NCBI GenBank assembly: GCA_024196135.1
Contig: JAMQCK010000293.1
Span: forward strand, 1 to 30,337
Source: Pleurotus ostreatus/Saccharomyces cerevisiae fusant
Lineage: Eukaryota; Opisthokonta
Reading direction: 5' to 3'
Length of the DNA stretch: 30,337 bases
Position 1 is the first letter of the stretch, and every line of letters begins with the position of its first letter. Below are positions 20,571 to 30,337 of the stretch, in pieces. The notes under the pieces are model-generated. The model was given only the letters and a program-made list of their open reading frames with translations. It was not told the origin of the DNA and searched no databases. The position numbers were made by a program, and so were the translations under genes.

Positions 20571-22444
20571 CTATAGCCCGAGCTTAGTTCGCTCGTACTT
20601 GAGATGACATGGTCGCGCCGGTCGCGCATGTACTGCATCGTTCCAATCCGGTACTGGGGCTTCTGCGACTTCGGCACCGGCAGGGTCTACAATTGAGCTG
20701 TCGAATCCCAGCAGGAACATGCCCACGAATAACTTGATCATCATCTTTGCCAGACGGTTCCCGAGGCAGACCGTGTTCCCTGCGAAGCTGTGAGTGGGCC
20801 AGCAGACTCGCACTAATGTACACGCGTACCGCCTCCAAACCCTAGGTATTCCATCTTGCCTTGCCGCGCGGGTCGCGTGGGGTCAAAGGTCCAGGGCGAG
20901 GGGTACAGCGTGTCGTCCAGGTGCACGTCACTGAAGGGATAGACGACGTGTGCCCCTGCGGGAACAAGCTGGCCGTCGATGAAGGTGTCGGGTCCGAGAT
21001 TCTTGCTGTACAGCGTGAGGTCAGCGCATGGGCAGCCCACATAGAAGGTCCCCTACCGGATGGCGGTGTGAGGCTGGGCAACGCGCAGCGTCTCTCTTAT
21101 CAACGCATCGACCACCGGCGTGTCTGCCTCCCATGCTTCCAGGGGAATGTCCGCGAGGCGGCTATGCAGCGGCGACGTCGTAGGCTCGCGCGAGTGTGTG
21201 GCGAGCAGGCGCAGTATCTCCTCCTTCGCCTTCGCCCGCCACTCAGGGTAGGCGCTGAGATAGACGACCAGCCAGCTCGCGGTCGTCCCCGTTGCGCGCG
21301 CGCCGGCGACCAAGAGGCCCATAATGAACTGCATCAAACCATATCAGCGCCGAAGACGGTGGCAAAATTAAGGAACCACCCACCCCAATAACGGTCGCGC
21401 GGTCGTCGCCTGCGTCGAGCAGAAGCTGCATGGTGTCGTCACACGCACACCCACCGCGCTCCCGCGCGTCTAATGCCGCGACGACCGTATCGTAAACGAC
21501 CTTGGTCGCGCAGAGCTTTCGCACCATCGCGGGAGTCGGCAGCCACGGCAGGAGCACGGTGGAAGGAGTTGTCTCGGCCAGGATGTCGTACTGGCGCTTC
21601 AGCCGCGCGACCACGTCCCCGTCGTCCGCGAGCTCCGGGCCAGACAGACACCGCACGGTCAGCTGGAAGATGACCTGGGGCGCGGCGGCGCGCGAGTCAA
21701 TGCGCGGCACGGAGAAGGCGCGCGGACTTGGACGCACGTCGTATACCACGTCGAATGGGTTCGCGCAGCCGCGCGCTTCCCAGCGTCCCAGCTTGATCCG
21801 ACAATCGCCCAGGACGCGTGGGATGACTGCGAAGCTCCGTCAGGCCCTGTCCGAAGGGGGAACGCGCGCGAGAACATACGGCTGGAGAGGAAGGTCGAGC
21901 GCTGGATCTCGCCAAGCCGCCTGTGGATCTTGCCGATCGTCTCCGGGCGAAGCTCAGAGGTGATGCCTGGGAACTCCGGAACCTTAAACCGAGATTTGGA
22001 CGAGGTATTCATGGCCCCAAAGCGCGGACACACATACCACCGAGAGGAGATTCGAGCCTTGCGTGAGATCGAAATTTTTGTTGCCAAAGTAGGCGAGGCG
22101 GGCTCGCTCGCCCGAGAGCACGATGACTTTGGTCTATGCGCTGGTCAGCATGGACGGTTGGGAGGCGCGGGCGTATGCATGCGCACCGTCAGCAGATGGA
22201 ACTGATATATGGACTTCCCAGTTGCGTGGAAGCCCCAGTTGAGGAAGTCGAAACGGGCGTGGAAGAAGGCGGGGATGGTCTTCATCATGGAGCATGGCAG
22301 CGAGGGCGGGACGTGAGAGTCCTTGGCCATACTTCGCATACGCATGATGATGAGGAAGACGACGATGAGCGCGACGCATAGATGGAGGGGCCATGATGTC
22401 GCGAGCAGCGCCGCGGCGGCTTGGGTGACGCAGACGATGGGCAT
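20571..22444 (-). CDS. Cytochrome P450 monooxygenase
   Basis: A complete 497-residue microsomal P450. Exons from 22444..22187, 22133..22038, 21982..21880, 21826..21738, 21674..21384, 21328..21057 and 21005..20830 to 20779..20571, all in phase. Residues 5-33 form a membrane anchor (LHLCVALIVVFLIIM). The I-helix is at 280-300 (MGLLVAGARATGTTASW), the ExxR motif at ETLR (Glu358, Arg361), the PERF-like segment at WTFDPTRPARQ and the heme loop at FGGGNTVCLGNRLA with Cys433. Thus the heme and structural signatures are intact. The I-helix is odd: the acidic residue before the conserved Thr pair is glycine (Gly293), as in some fatty-acid-hydroperoxide or steroid-pathway P450s. The overall pattern (TKVIVLSGERARLAYF near the start) suggests a fungal CYP of the sterol/steroid-like group. 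Substrate unknown; no other secondary-metabolism gene adjoins it. A TATATATAAGG lies about 80 bases before the ATG. Confidence 0.93.
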
Positions 22445-23235
22445 GTTAGGCGCCGCGGACAAAGCTGTAGAAAGCGAAGACTGAGTAAGGTGAGTGGTCT
22501 GGGCTGTACTTGGTGAACGGGCCTTATATATACATACACAAGTCGGCTTCTTGATGGAGAAGAGGAAGGAGGGCTGGCCCTCGAGGTTAAGCCTTCCTTG
22601 CTTGTGGGACGTGCCCGGCCGATGACCACGACAGCCCCCGGAGCCGCTGGCAAACAGTCTGTCCATGTAGTGCACGGAACGCGTGGAAAGCGAAGCCACC
22701 GTCATGGGCTCGCCGGCGAGCGATGACCTGGTACGCACGATGCCTGAGGCGGCTTGATTGCACGATCGAGCCCCAGCAAACTTCCGCCGTACGGAGACGA
22801 CTAACCGCGGAGCTGGTCCCACCGCTCCCTGCAAAACGCCGCCGCGCGGGCGCTGCAGTATGTGGCATTTATCTGTCAACACAGTTAGAGTGCAGCGAAC
22901 ACATCAGGGCTGAGGACTGACGGTTTATCAACTTCGCATGTTTGATTTGCGTCCGAGTGAATGCGTATGTTGGGTATATGACATCCGTCCCTTTCGGGCA
23001 GGATATGCGCGCACTCACGCGGGGGAGGCCGGGCGAGCAAACTTCAGAACTTCCGGACGAAACAGATCATGATCAACCGGCGGGAAATGGGGGTCCGTGG
23101 TGCGGACTCAGCGCTTAACGCGCAACACGTGAAAGCGGGCGGTTCGAAGGCTCCTCCTGAACGGCGCCAGTTCTTGCGGCTCCGGCATGATGATGCTTCC
23201 CTTCCTGGATGATGACCGCGTCGATAAGAGGTCCT
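22445..23235. other. Intergenic region upstream of the P450 gene
   Basis: About 790 bases between the PAQR 3' end and the P450 start, both minus-strand. Apart from the TATA box nothing is recognised; frames on both strands are short and arginine/proline-rich as expected of non-coding GC-rich DNA. Confidence 0.45.
22523..22533 (-). promoter_or_regulatory. TATA box of the P450 gene
   Basis: Reads TATATATAAGG on the minus strand, about 80 bases upstream of the ATG at 22444. Confidence 0.5.
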
Positions 23236-24526
23236 TTACATTCCGTTGCGCGGAGGCGCAGCGTACGTGTATTCTATCGATTTGATTACACCAGCAAGGT
23301 GTGCTAACGCAGCCAGCACGACGCAGACGTGGAAAATCTGGTGAGAGGCCAGATAGTAATCGAAAGTACCTGGCGAGTAGCGCTCCGGAATGCGGTTCGC
23401 GCTGCGCAATGACCGTCAGTCGGTTGTCGGGGATACCGAGCGGAAAGCACTCACTATATCAGCGCGCCGGCGATGTAGAGCGCCCCCGACGCGACGAGCC
23501 AGCCATAACCCATATCAAGCAACAGCGTACTGGCTCCGTGCGTGAAGAACCAGTGACAGACAGGTACGACGGCGCATAGACCGAGTGCGATGAATACAGA
23601 TGTTCGTGTGCCCCGATGTGTTGGCTTCGAGTACTCTGGGTTCAGGACGACGTACGCAGCCCCTGATGTGAATGAGTCGGAGCCGTTAATTTATCGAAGA
23701 GCCATTAGGTCGGTTAGGCGGCTCACCTAGGCCTATTATAGTAATGCCAGAGATATAGGCGGTCTGCATGCGCGCATCGCCGTAGAAGCCGTAGTATAGG
23801 GACGGGTAGAAAGAGCCAACGGTCAGTACCACAATGCCGGAGTAGTCAAGCGCGTGGCAGCGGTGCGAGACCTGGAACAGCCGACGTAAGTCCTACGGCT
23901 CCGGGCTTGGGGGATACGGGCTTGCCGAGCGCGGCGACGTACCGACTGCGAATGACATGAGGCCGCATGGTAGAAGGCGCTTGCGGAGAGACAGAAAACA
24001 GCCGAGGACAGGAAGACACATGCGACAGCGACGTCCATCCAAGTAGCTCTCGGAAATTGACGAATGTAGCTCGGAAATGTCACCATGAGATAGACGAAGA
24101 GGACGGCGCCCCAGAGGTGACTGTGAATATTCACTGGTGATTTCAGGACGGTCGTCAGCCGAAGATCACGGGACGTAAATCGGAAATTGCACGAACCGGT
24201 CTCGTTGTGGACATCTATGAACACGTCGAGCATGGGTTAGCGATGAGATGCAAATGTGGCGAGCCCTTTGGACGTACAGGCATAGACAGAATGGAGGGTA
24301 CCCTTCCAGCTATTCTGAGTCCTGATGTGATTGCGGTGAAGTCAGCCGTACGTATACTAGTGGTCACGTTGATTTACCTTCTGTAGCCCGCCAAGATATA
24401 TTCATTGTCCCTCTGCCATTCCTCAAGTTCGGCCCAAGCGATGGTTTTGGAGACCTCGACGGCCTTCTTGACCGCGTTGACCGAGCTGGCAGCTAATGAA
24501 GTCGATGTCTTTCGGGCGCGCTGCAT
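23236..24526 (-). CDS. PAQR (adiponectin receptor/hemolysin III) seven-TM protein
   Basis: A 327-residue membrane protein, exons 24526..24378, 24321..24278, 24214..23943, 23871..23727, 23662..23455 and 23401..23236. PAQR proteins (yeast Izh family) are ceramidase-like zinc-binding receptors that influence lipid and zinc balance. The family marks are present: SVYAYVHNETG before TM1, VNIHSHLWGAVLF, SAFYHAASCHS in TM2-3 (the Ser-x3-His zinc site), HALDYSGIVV, and RIPERYSPGTFD with the SHQIFHVCVV motif (two His of the zinc site) near the end. The cytosolic N-terminus contains AWAELEEWQRDNEYILAGYR, typical for PAQRs. All three histidines and the Ser/Asp of the site are intact, so it should be active. 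Its start lies 211 bases from the divergent SWP1 gene. An upstream in-frame extension exists but is Arg/His-rich and non-conserved, so the ATG at 24526 was taken. Confidence 0.93.
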
Positions 24527-24737
24527 TCCAGGCAGACGTCGAGGTCGAGAATAACATGCGCTTAGGTCGCACGCGTGGGAGTTTGGGGCAACCTCATCAT
24601 GATGGGGTCCGTGGGAATCTCGGCCCGGAGCAGTGATGACGGAGAATCGGACCGATGTGCCGCGTCTGCGCAGCACGTGCGCGCGCAGGACACGTCCATC
24701 TCGCAGCTCGCCGTCATCGTGTCCGACGACGACGACC
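24527..24737. promoter_or_regulatory. Shared divergent promoter, PAQR and SWP1
   Basis: A 211-base spacer between two divergent start codons, GC-rich and without a clear TATA box. Both genes must share this control region unless one starts within the other. Confidence 0.55.
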
Positions 24738-25711
24738 ATGTTACGGTTCCTCTATGTCCTGGGACTTGCGGCCCTCTCTGCAGCCGCACAGCTGACCCTA
24801 CACTCGGGTCGCTTCACTGTAACAAGTGAGGCGGGAACCCAGCTGCGCTCGGAACCGTGCGTACCCTCGACGCGTCGCCTAAGCGCTCGAGAGCTGACCA
24901 GAACCTAGCATCTCACTTCGCCACAAGTCCATGGGCTTGGTGACCCTGTCCCCAACCGATACCCTCAAGGTTGCCTTCCAAGTTCTGAACAAGGAGACTG
25001 GCGAAGGCGTGCAGCCGCACCAGGTCTTCCTGCGCTTCTACGACCCCGAAACTCAAGAAGAGGGCATCCAGCCCATTCGCGTCTCGGCTGGGGGCAAGGC
25101 AAAGTTTGAACTGGTATGCTCATATACTTGTCCACTTCTCGCACACGCTTATTATGCTACAGAACATGGCCAGACCTCCCCCATCCCTTCCCCCCACCAC
25201 CACGAACCCCCTTGCCGTCAGCCTGATCATAGGGTCCTTCGAGCACACCGGACTGCAAGCTTACATCTTTGACCTCGTCGTCCCCCCTTCGCAGCCAGCC
25301 CCCGTGCACCCAGATGAGGCGCGCTTCCACCTCCTCCCTGAAATCGAGCACACATTCCGCCCCGATCAGAAGATGCCGCCCAAGTTCATCTCTTTCGTGG
25401 CGTCACTCATTACCTTGTCGCCGTGGGTCGTACTCATTGGCTTGGTGCGTATACTAACCTTCTCCTCATGAATACAAACTTACCCGCCACAGTGGTCGCT
25501 CGTAAACCCAAGGCTGCTCCGCTTGGCCTCGCCGAGTATCCTTCCCTTTACGGCCACCCTCGGCGCGTTCGAGGCTCTCCTCATCTGGTACTGGGTCGAC
25601 CTTAAGCTCGGTCAAGTCCTGCTATACGGCGCTGGGCTGGCTGTTGTCACATTGTTTGCGGGCAAGCATGCGCTGGTGACGATTTCAGAAGGGCGCACGG
25701 GCAAGGCTTAA
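24738..25711 (+). CDS. SWP1: Oligosaccharyltransferase subunit Swp1/ribophorin II
   Basis: A 274-residue subunit of the ER oligosaccharyltransferase that moves the glycan from dolichol to Asn. Exons 24738..24856, 24909..25113, 25163..25444 and 25493..25711. It starts with a signal peptide (MLRFLYVLGLAALSAAA). A lumenal beta-rich domain follows (LTLHSGRFTVTS, DTLKVAFQVLNKETG, PHQVFLRFYD). Then comes the RPN2 hallmark before the membrane, EIEHTFRPDQKMPPKFIS, and three hydrophobic segments: LITLSPWVVLIGLW, ILPFTATLGAFEALLIWYW and LYGAGLAVVTLFAG. Length fits yeast Swp1 rather than the longer animal ribophorin II. Every splice restores a family motif. The gene should be constitutively expressed; nothing here shows special control. 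Confidence 0.93.
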
Positions 25712-26419
25712 AATAGGACGCTGTGTATGTCCAGAATGTACATGCAATATCCATCCTGGGTGCACGTCTCCGTGACAGTGTGCTGTGCGTTACACCAGGG
25801 TGTTTGGTGCGTTAGAAATATCTGATATTGGACTCACCACACACAACTCGGTTGGGTTCTTCCGGCCGCCCCCTAGCTTCCGAACGATCATAACCCATAG
25901 CCCAGGAGAATGCCCAAGTCTTCATACCCTTCCTACCCATTCAACCTTCGAGCTCGAGAGCGCAGACACTGCGCGGAAGCTATCTCATTAAGCTCACCTT
26001 CCGCGGTGGCAGACTTTTTTGTGTCTTTGGGTTGCGCATACTGACGTCACAATATAAGTTGCGCGGTCTGGTTGCGCGCCTTCGAGCCTGGTGCCGTACT
26101 CAGACTTTACCTCGCCACCTTCTACAGCATCCGGCAACAATTCCAGCCATTCCGAACCCATCTGCCCCACATCCAATGCCGACCGGGCAACACATCGTCG
26201 CACCCGCCACAAAATCTCACCTTCGTTTGCGAGGCTGACTCGTACTCACCTTCCACTGCCTCCCATCGCCGATCCTCGACGCGCCCCCATGACGCGTCCC
26301 GCTCAAGTCTGACGATGGTCGCCCTTCGAAACTATTGGTCCCGCAGTCAAGCAGTATAGGTGTAGACGTGTGGGGTATATAAGGTCGAGAGCACTAATAA
26401 ATACACTCATAATCAGCAG
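25712..26419. other. Intergenic region upstream of the small G/S-rich protein gene
   Basis: About 710 bases containing the SWP1 3' end and the promoter of the next gene, which has a TATATAA 38 bases before its ATG. Frames such as 26072..26359 show no domain. Confidence 0.45.
26376..26382 (+). promoter_or_regulatory. TATA box of the small G/S-rich protein gene
   Basis: TATATAA in GGGGTATATAAGG, 38 bases before the ATG at 26420. The close spacing implies a very short leader, typical of strongly expressed or inducible genes. Confidence 0.55.
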
Positions 26420-26922
26420 ATGTTCCGCCTTGCCACCCGCACCGCCGTCCCCAAAGTCACCGTTACCACCGCCCGCTACCAATCCACATCCAAGATGGTC
26501 CACCAGGCAATCGACGAGACCGCGCGCGACGCTGGTGCCGCGAAGGAGACGAGCCCGCAGGTGAGTGCGCGTGCTTGTGTTGTCGTCTAAATGAAGTTGA
26601 CCCTCTTCTAGAACCCCTCCGTTCTCTCGTCTGCTGGCGCTGTTGGCAAGCAGTTCAACCGTACGAGACCCGCTCTTCTCTCCTCGTGTCACATCTATCT
26701 CCCCCACTCCATTCCTCCTCTTTCTCGCTTCCTCCACCACTCCCTCTCAGCATGTGACACGCAACTAACACCCTTCCAGCCGACGGCAGCATCGGCCAAA
26801 TCGGCGAGAAGATCGGCGGACCGTTCTCTTCTGACGGCGCCATCGGCAGCCAGTTTGACGCGTCGAAGGAGGGAATTGCGGGGCAGGTTGAGAAGGCGGT
26901 GGATGGGCCGGCGAAGAAGTAA
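26420..26922 (+). CDS. Small conserved-looking Gly/Ser-rich protein, likely mitochondrial or stress-related
   Basis: A 110-residue protein, exons 26420..26560, 26612..26660 and 26780..26922. The N-terminus (MFRLATRTAVPKVTVTTARY) is basic and Thr-rich and looks like a mitochondrial presequence; a second in-frame Met (KMVHQAIDE) follows at about residue 26. The C-terminal half repeats a motif built on SxGAxGxQF: SSAGAVGKQFN, PDGSIGQIGEK and SSDGAIGSQFD, ending in KEGIAGQVEKAVDGP. I have a vague impression that similar short proteins occur in many fungi, but I do not know a function. Hydrophilic Gly-rich repeats are common in desiccation or stress proteins. The second intron (119 nt) is longer than most in the window. 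The strong TATA box suggests high or inducible expression. Confidence 0.8.
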
Positions 26923-27121
26923 ATAAGTTTGTGGATGGAGTGTTTACAGTGAATGAATGCCTCAGATTGAAGGAGTGCTTGCGAGGCCTCAGTGAAGACT
27001 TACTTAGTCTGCTGTCTCAAATGAATCTGGTTGCAAGAAAGCGAGCTTGATGAGGGAAAATCCGGTGGATGGGGAAAGGGCCGGTCGCAGCGACTACGAA
27101 TACAACTGTGGCGACCGTATA

Positions 27122-28967
27122 CTACAATTCGGGAGACTGTACCAACCTTTCATACCCCTCCCGCTCATCCCTCCTCTTCGCCGACCGATGCTCGATACAC
27201 TTCGACAGATGCAGCAAATGCCCCCTCCGCTTTCTCACAAACGAAGCATACAACCCGCCCGCACTGAACACCGCCGCGCAGCTCATCAGCGCGGGCCACC
27301 TGAACTGCTCCGGCTTCGCGAACACGATCGTCGACGCGTACGCGCACAGCTCGAAGAAGCTCTGCCAGGACGCCTCGACAGTGGCGAACGTGCCGCGGTG
27401 CTCCGCCTCGACCTCCTCCTGGATGATAACCTGCGCGGAGAGGTCGTAGCCCCACAGGCCGACGCGGCTGGCGATGGAGCCTGCTACCAAGGCAGCGGCG
27501 CCCAACCTCGGATTCCTTCCTTTCACCCCTAAAGTCCAAAACACGCTCGTACCCGCCGCCAGACACACGCACTGCCACGACAAGAACCATATGCCGGCGC
27601 GGATGGGCCCGACGCGGCGCATAGCTGGGGGCGCGAGCCAGGTCGCGGCGAGCTCGAAGGCGACGGACACGGTGCGCGCGGCGGCGATGTGGAGCGGGGT
27701 GAGGCCGGCGGCGAGGAGGTAGGTGACCATCTGGGCGGAGAAGGAGAGGACGGTGAGGTAGAGGAGGGCGCCGGCGAAGGAGGGGAGGACGGCGCGGTGG
27801 GTGAAGTAGGTGCGGAGGTCGGCGGCGAGCGCCCGGAGGGCGGAGGTGAGGGTGCGGGAGGGCCTCCCGCTTGGGGAGTTGTCGGACGCCGGGCTTGATG
27901 GGGGAGGTATTTTGGGCTGCTGGAGGGCGGGGACGCATTGGTAGACCTGAGGAGTGCAGTAGATCAGTGCCGAATCCCAAGATGCAGCGCGTCCACCCCG
28001 GCGAAACTCACCCGGGCGATTGCGAAGTATTCGACGAGGATGGAGGCCAGGTTCATGCCTAGGTTGACTAGAATGGCAACCTCGGTTGATACTCCGTCCA
28101 CGATCGAGATGAGGAAGGGCCCGGCGAGCTTGCAGAAGAGGTCGATGCGGCGCATTTGCGCGTTGAGGACTTTCGCCGAGTCAGACGGATGCGCAACATT
28201 AGAATGGGTGGACAGCGTACCTCGCAGATTGGCCTCGTTCTCATCCGCGATAACCACGACCTACAAAGGTCAGTGAGCGCCAAGGATACTTGATGGAATG
28301 CAGAGTGCACACCCAGTCGCGCTCGACGGACACCATATTCATGACCGCGCAGAGCTTCTCGATGCATGCAAGCGCAGCCAGAACGGCCAGCGAAGCATAC
28401 TGAAGATCCATCTCCCTGCCCCATCCGGTGGACAGAAGGAAGAAGACCACGCAGGAAACCGTGACGGTGATTCTTTGCAGCACTGTACGCGCGAACATTA
28501 GGCGTCACCGCTGGTATCTCCGGTGAAAGGTGAAAGGGGGAGATACGATGAAATGTGAAGAAGACTGGGATGAAGTGCGCAGAAGCCTCGTACTCACCGA
28601 TAGACAGCCTTACCACCTTGAGCCGGTTGGTGCGATCGATGTATCTGCCGATGAACGGCGAGAAGAGAATGGTGGAGACCTGGCGGCTCAGCGCATAAAC
28701 GGACATGGGAAGCAGGGTCCCTGGATAGATGGATGCGAGGTAGAGGACGGCGCCGAATTCGAAGACGCGCGAGTTCCATGTTGAGAGGAAGTGCGAGACG
28801 TAGAGGCGCTTCTTTATGGCCGAAGGTACGCCATTATCCCCATTTTGGAGTAGCCCGGTGATGGAAGAGGGCGGTGATGGAGGGGTAGACGCGGTGATAG
28901 ATGCTGGACCTGGAGGCGAAGGTGGAAGCAACGAGGCTTCAAGGGAGGACCTCTCGCTGGACGCCAT
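27122..28967 (-). CDS. Ferroportin-like (SLC40) transporter
   Basis: A 520-residue integral membrane protein, exons 28967..28598, 28482..28313, 28260..28221, 28169..28012 and 27946..27122. SLC40 proteins export ferrous iron or related metals out of the cytosol. The N-terminal part is a Ser/Pro-rich tail, then YVSHFLSTWNSRVFEFGAVL, FIGRYIDRTNRLKVVRL, ERDWVVVIADENEANLRVLN, and the helix QMRRIDLFCKLAGPFLISIV, all typical of fungal ferroportins. A cytosolic loop rich in Pro/Ser (about residues 250-280) separates the two six-helix halves. The C-terminal half includes VSVAFELAATWLAP and GLWGYDLSAQVIIQEEVE with EHRGTFATVEASWQSFFEL. The third intron (51 nt) is a multiple of three; leaving it in would add 17 residues without a stop, so an alternative isoform cannot be excluded. 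Membrane localisation (vacuole or plasma membrane) is not predictable here. Confidence 0.9.
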
Positions 28968-30207
28968 GACTAGACGATAGGCAAGATCCCTATAAAATCA
29001 GGGAGAGGAGAGTCTTATGTCTCTCCTCAGAATCGAACGACATGGTTGATAGCATGTCAGACCACGTAAGTACCTTTTCGGTGAGGGATAAGTTGGATAA
29101 CCCGCCGGGCCGGTGTCCCGCCTGCCTCGGTGCCGTCCGGCACGTGCACAGACTTGAACCGTGACCACGACCTCGGAGGGCAGCAGGGGTCAATTGACTG
29201 TTCGTTCGCTGATCCGATTTTTCCCTCGGAATTTTCAGCAGCACGGTAATGTGGGACGAGCATACCGAAGCGCTGGGATTAGCTGCTGCACAAATTCAGA
29301 CTTCTCGGTCTTGCCCTCTACTCAAGGACAGTATGTCCGAAGTCAGAGATCTGATAATGGGCCTTCGCGTGCTATGTCAAGTGCTCTGACTCGCCAAATT
29401 CATGCTTCTTCTGGGATGTCCGCATTTACGGGCATCTCGCATCCTCTACTTGTGTGAATGTGGGACTACGCCGACTCCAGCGAATATGCCGAATTCGTCA
29501 TTCTCCAATGCTACAGCTTACGGACCCCGTCCTCTCATATGATACGATGAGCCCGTTCACTCAGACGCTTTGCACCATTCTTGCTGCGCGTCCGAGCTTG
29601 CGCCGTCTACGTCTTCAAGCGATTCTGGGCCCTCACGGCCAAAAAGGACGTCGCACCGAACTCGGCGTTCTTCTCGTATCTTAGACTTCTGGCGGACAAA
29701 CCAGGTTGAATTCTGGTTCGGCTGCTACCCTATTTGGAAGAGGTCACCATTATTCTCAGACTCGTGGTGGATGGGGTTCAGGACGCTCTCGGGCAACGTT
29801 GCGCGCTTACGGAGTGCTGCGCATGACGCCTTCATCGAGCTTTAACTCAAGCAGTTCTTCTCAGAACTAAAGTTGTGAATGGACTTGTTTTGACGCAGAT
29901 CGCACAAGACGCAGTAAGGGGAGGGTTGCGAAACAAGGAGTGAATATATCGGGCTGAATCGTCCCGGACTTCGTATGCCTGCACCACCAAAAGGCAAGCA
30001 TATAGGTGAATATTTGGGAGGAATGTAGTATCAGGTAGTCCCAAGATAACTCCCTCTCAATGGCTGTTTAATTTTGGCGGTGTGGACTTTTGGCTGTCTT
30101 GTTGTCACGCTTTGTAGGTCCAGCGTGACGGTGACTGATCGCGCTCCTGATGCACCCCTAAGCGCTAATTAGCGCCTCACCTTTGTACTTCCAGCATCGT
30201 CGACGCG
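28968..30207. other. Intergenic region with a probable decayed gene
   Basis: About 1.2 kb between the ferroportin-like start and the last partial gene. The first 450 bases hold no recognisable gene. The stretch 29454-29870 is listed separately as a possible relic. The final 300 bases are AT-richer and serve as promoter for the last gene. Confidence 0.4.
29454..29870 (+). pseudogene. Possible relic of an F-box/LRR-type gene
   Basis: Plus-strand frames switch while leucine-rich text continues: LTDPVLSYDTMSPFTQTLC and ILAARPSLRRLRLQ in one frame, then FFSYLRLLADKPG, a stop, and LVRLLPYLEEVTII in another. The pattern of short LRR-like helices with a PSLRRLRL step resembles the large, fast-decaying F-box/LRR families of Agaricomycetes. 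There is no start, no F-box and no splice-consistent chain, so this is a weak call. Confidence 0.3.
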
Positions 30208-30337
30208 ATGTCCTCAACCGACGTCGCCCCGAGCGCCTTCGCGCCGCAAGTACCACCTGAAACATCGACTGCGCCAACAATCGCTCCCGCTATGGAAGAA
30301 GTCAATGACGATCTGCTACAACGCCTCCCCTACGAGA
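30208..30337 (+). CDS. 5' end of an unidentified gene (runs off the window)
   Basis: An ATG in GCGATGTCC context opens a frame of 43 codons to the window end: MSSTDVAPSAFAPQV, PPETSTAP and MEEVNDDLLQRLPYE. The start is acid- and Ser/Pro/Thr-rich, then amphipathic. No family can be named from so short a piece. Confidence 0.5.
   Translation, partial: MSSTDVAPSAFAPQVPPETSTAPTIAPAMEEVNDDLLQRLPYE

Noticed and set aside
18146..22444. Secondary-metabolite cluster (reductase plus P450)
   Set aside because: The reductase is of vitamin B6 type, a mitochondrial gene lies between, and no backbone synthase is present.
27165..27980. 271-codon minus-strand frame, Pro/Arg/His-rich
   Set aside because: Alternate frame of the ferroportin-like exon; composition is that of shifted GC-rich coding DNA.
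29020..29075. tRNA-like piece (GTTCGATTC on the minus strand)
   Set aside because: The T-loop-like string is not flanked by matching acceptor, D or anticodon stems.

Overview
The window looks like a gene-dense stretch of a basidiomycete nuclear genome, most likely an Agaricomycete. The signs are a GC-rich sequence, genes broken by many 35-65 nt GT-AG introns, convergent neighbours with short shared 3' spacers, and gene families typical of mushrooms: BTB genes in tandem, an ER-anchored P450, and a fungal paxillin-like LIM protein. No rRNA, convincing tRNA, CRISPR array, intact transposon or bacterial-style operon was seen. Exon structures were derived by hand from splice motifs, reading phase and family resemblance. 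They close in phase for every complete gene listed.

Left part (1-8030): the 3' end of a PX-BAR sorting nexin (+), then a complete FEN1/XPG-type nuclease (+). Convergent to it is an eight-exon two-TM protein of a fungal family of unknown function (-). A 1.6 kb gene-poor gap follows, then a small three-exon gene for a protein with paired zinc-finger-like modules (+).

Middle (8031-16339): a 1145-residue paxillin-like protein with three LIM domains (+), two tandem BTB/POZ genes (-) of which the downstream copy lacks a visible start, and a coactosin-type ADF-H gene (+) with a GC-AG intron. About 1.2 kb without a confident gene follows.

Right part (16340-30337): a secreted Ser/Asp/Thr/His-rich protein with seven FTDS repeats (+), a pyridoxal-reductase-type aldo/keto reductase (+), an RRG9/neugrin mitochondrial protein (+), a cytochrome P450 (-), a PAQR receptor (-) divergent from the SWP1/ribophorin II subunit of oligosaccharyltransferase (+), a small conserved G/S-rich protein (+), a ferroportin-like SLC40 transporter (-), a probable decayed LRR/F-box-like fragment, and the first codons of an unidentified gene running off the window.

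The genes do not form an obvious pathway or cluster. They are mostly housekeeping or cell-biology functions: membrane trafficking, actin, DNA repair, N-glycosylation, mitochondria, metal and lipid signalling, and vitamin B6 metabolism. The points most worth a second look are the BTB pair, the small zinc-finger gene, the repeat-rich secreted protein, unusual splicing (35-nt intron, 21-nt exon, GC-AG intron) and the P450 with an atypical I-helix. I did not find a convincing new multi-gene system.
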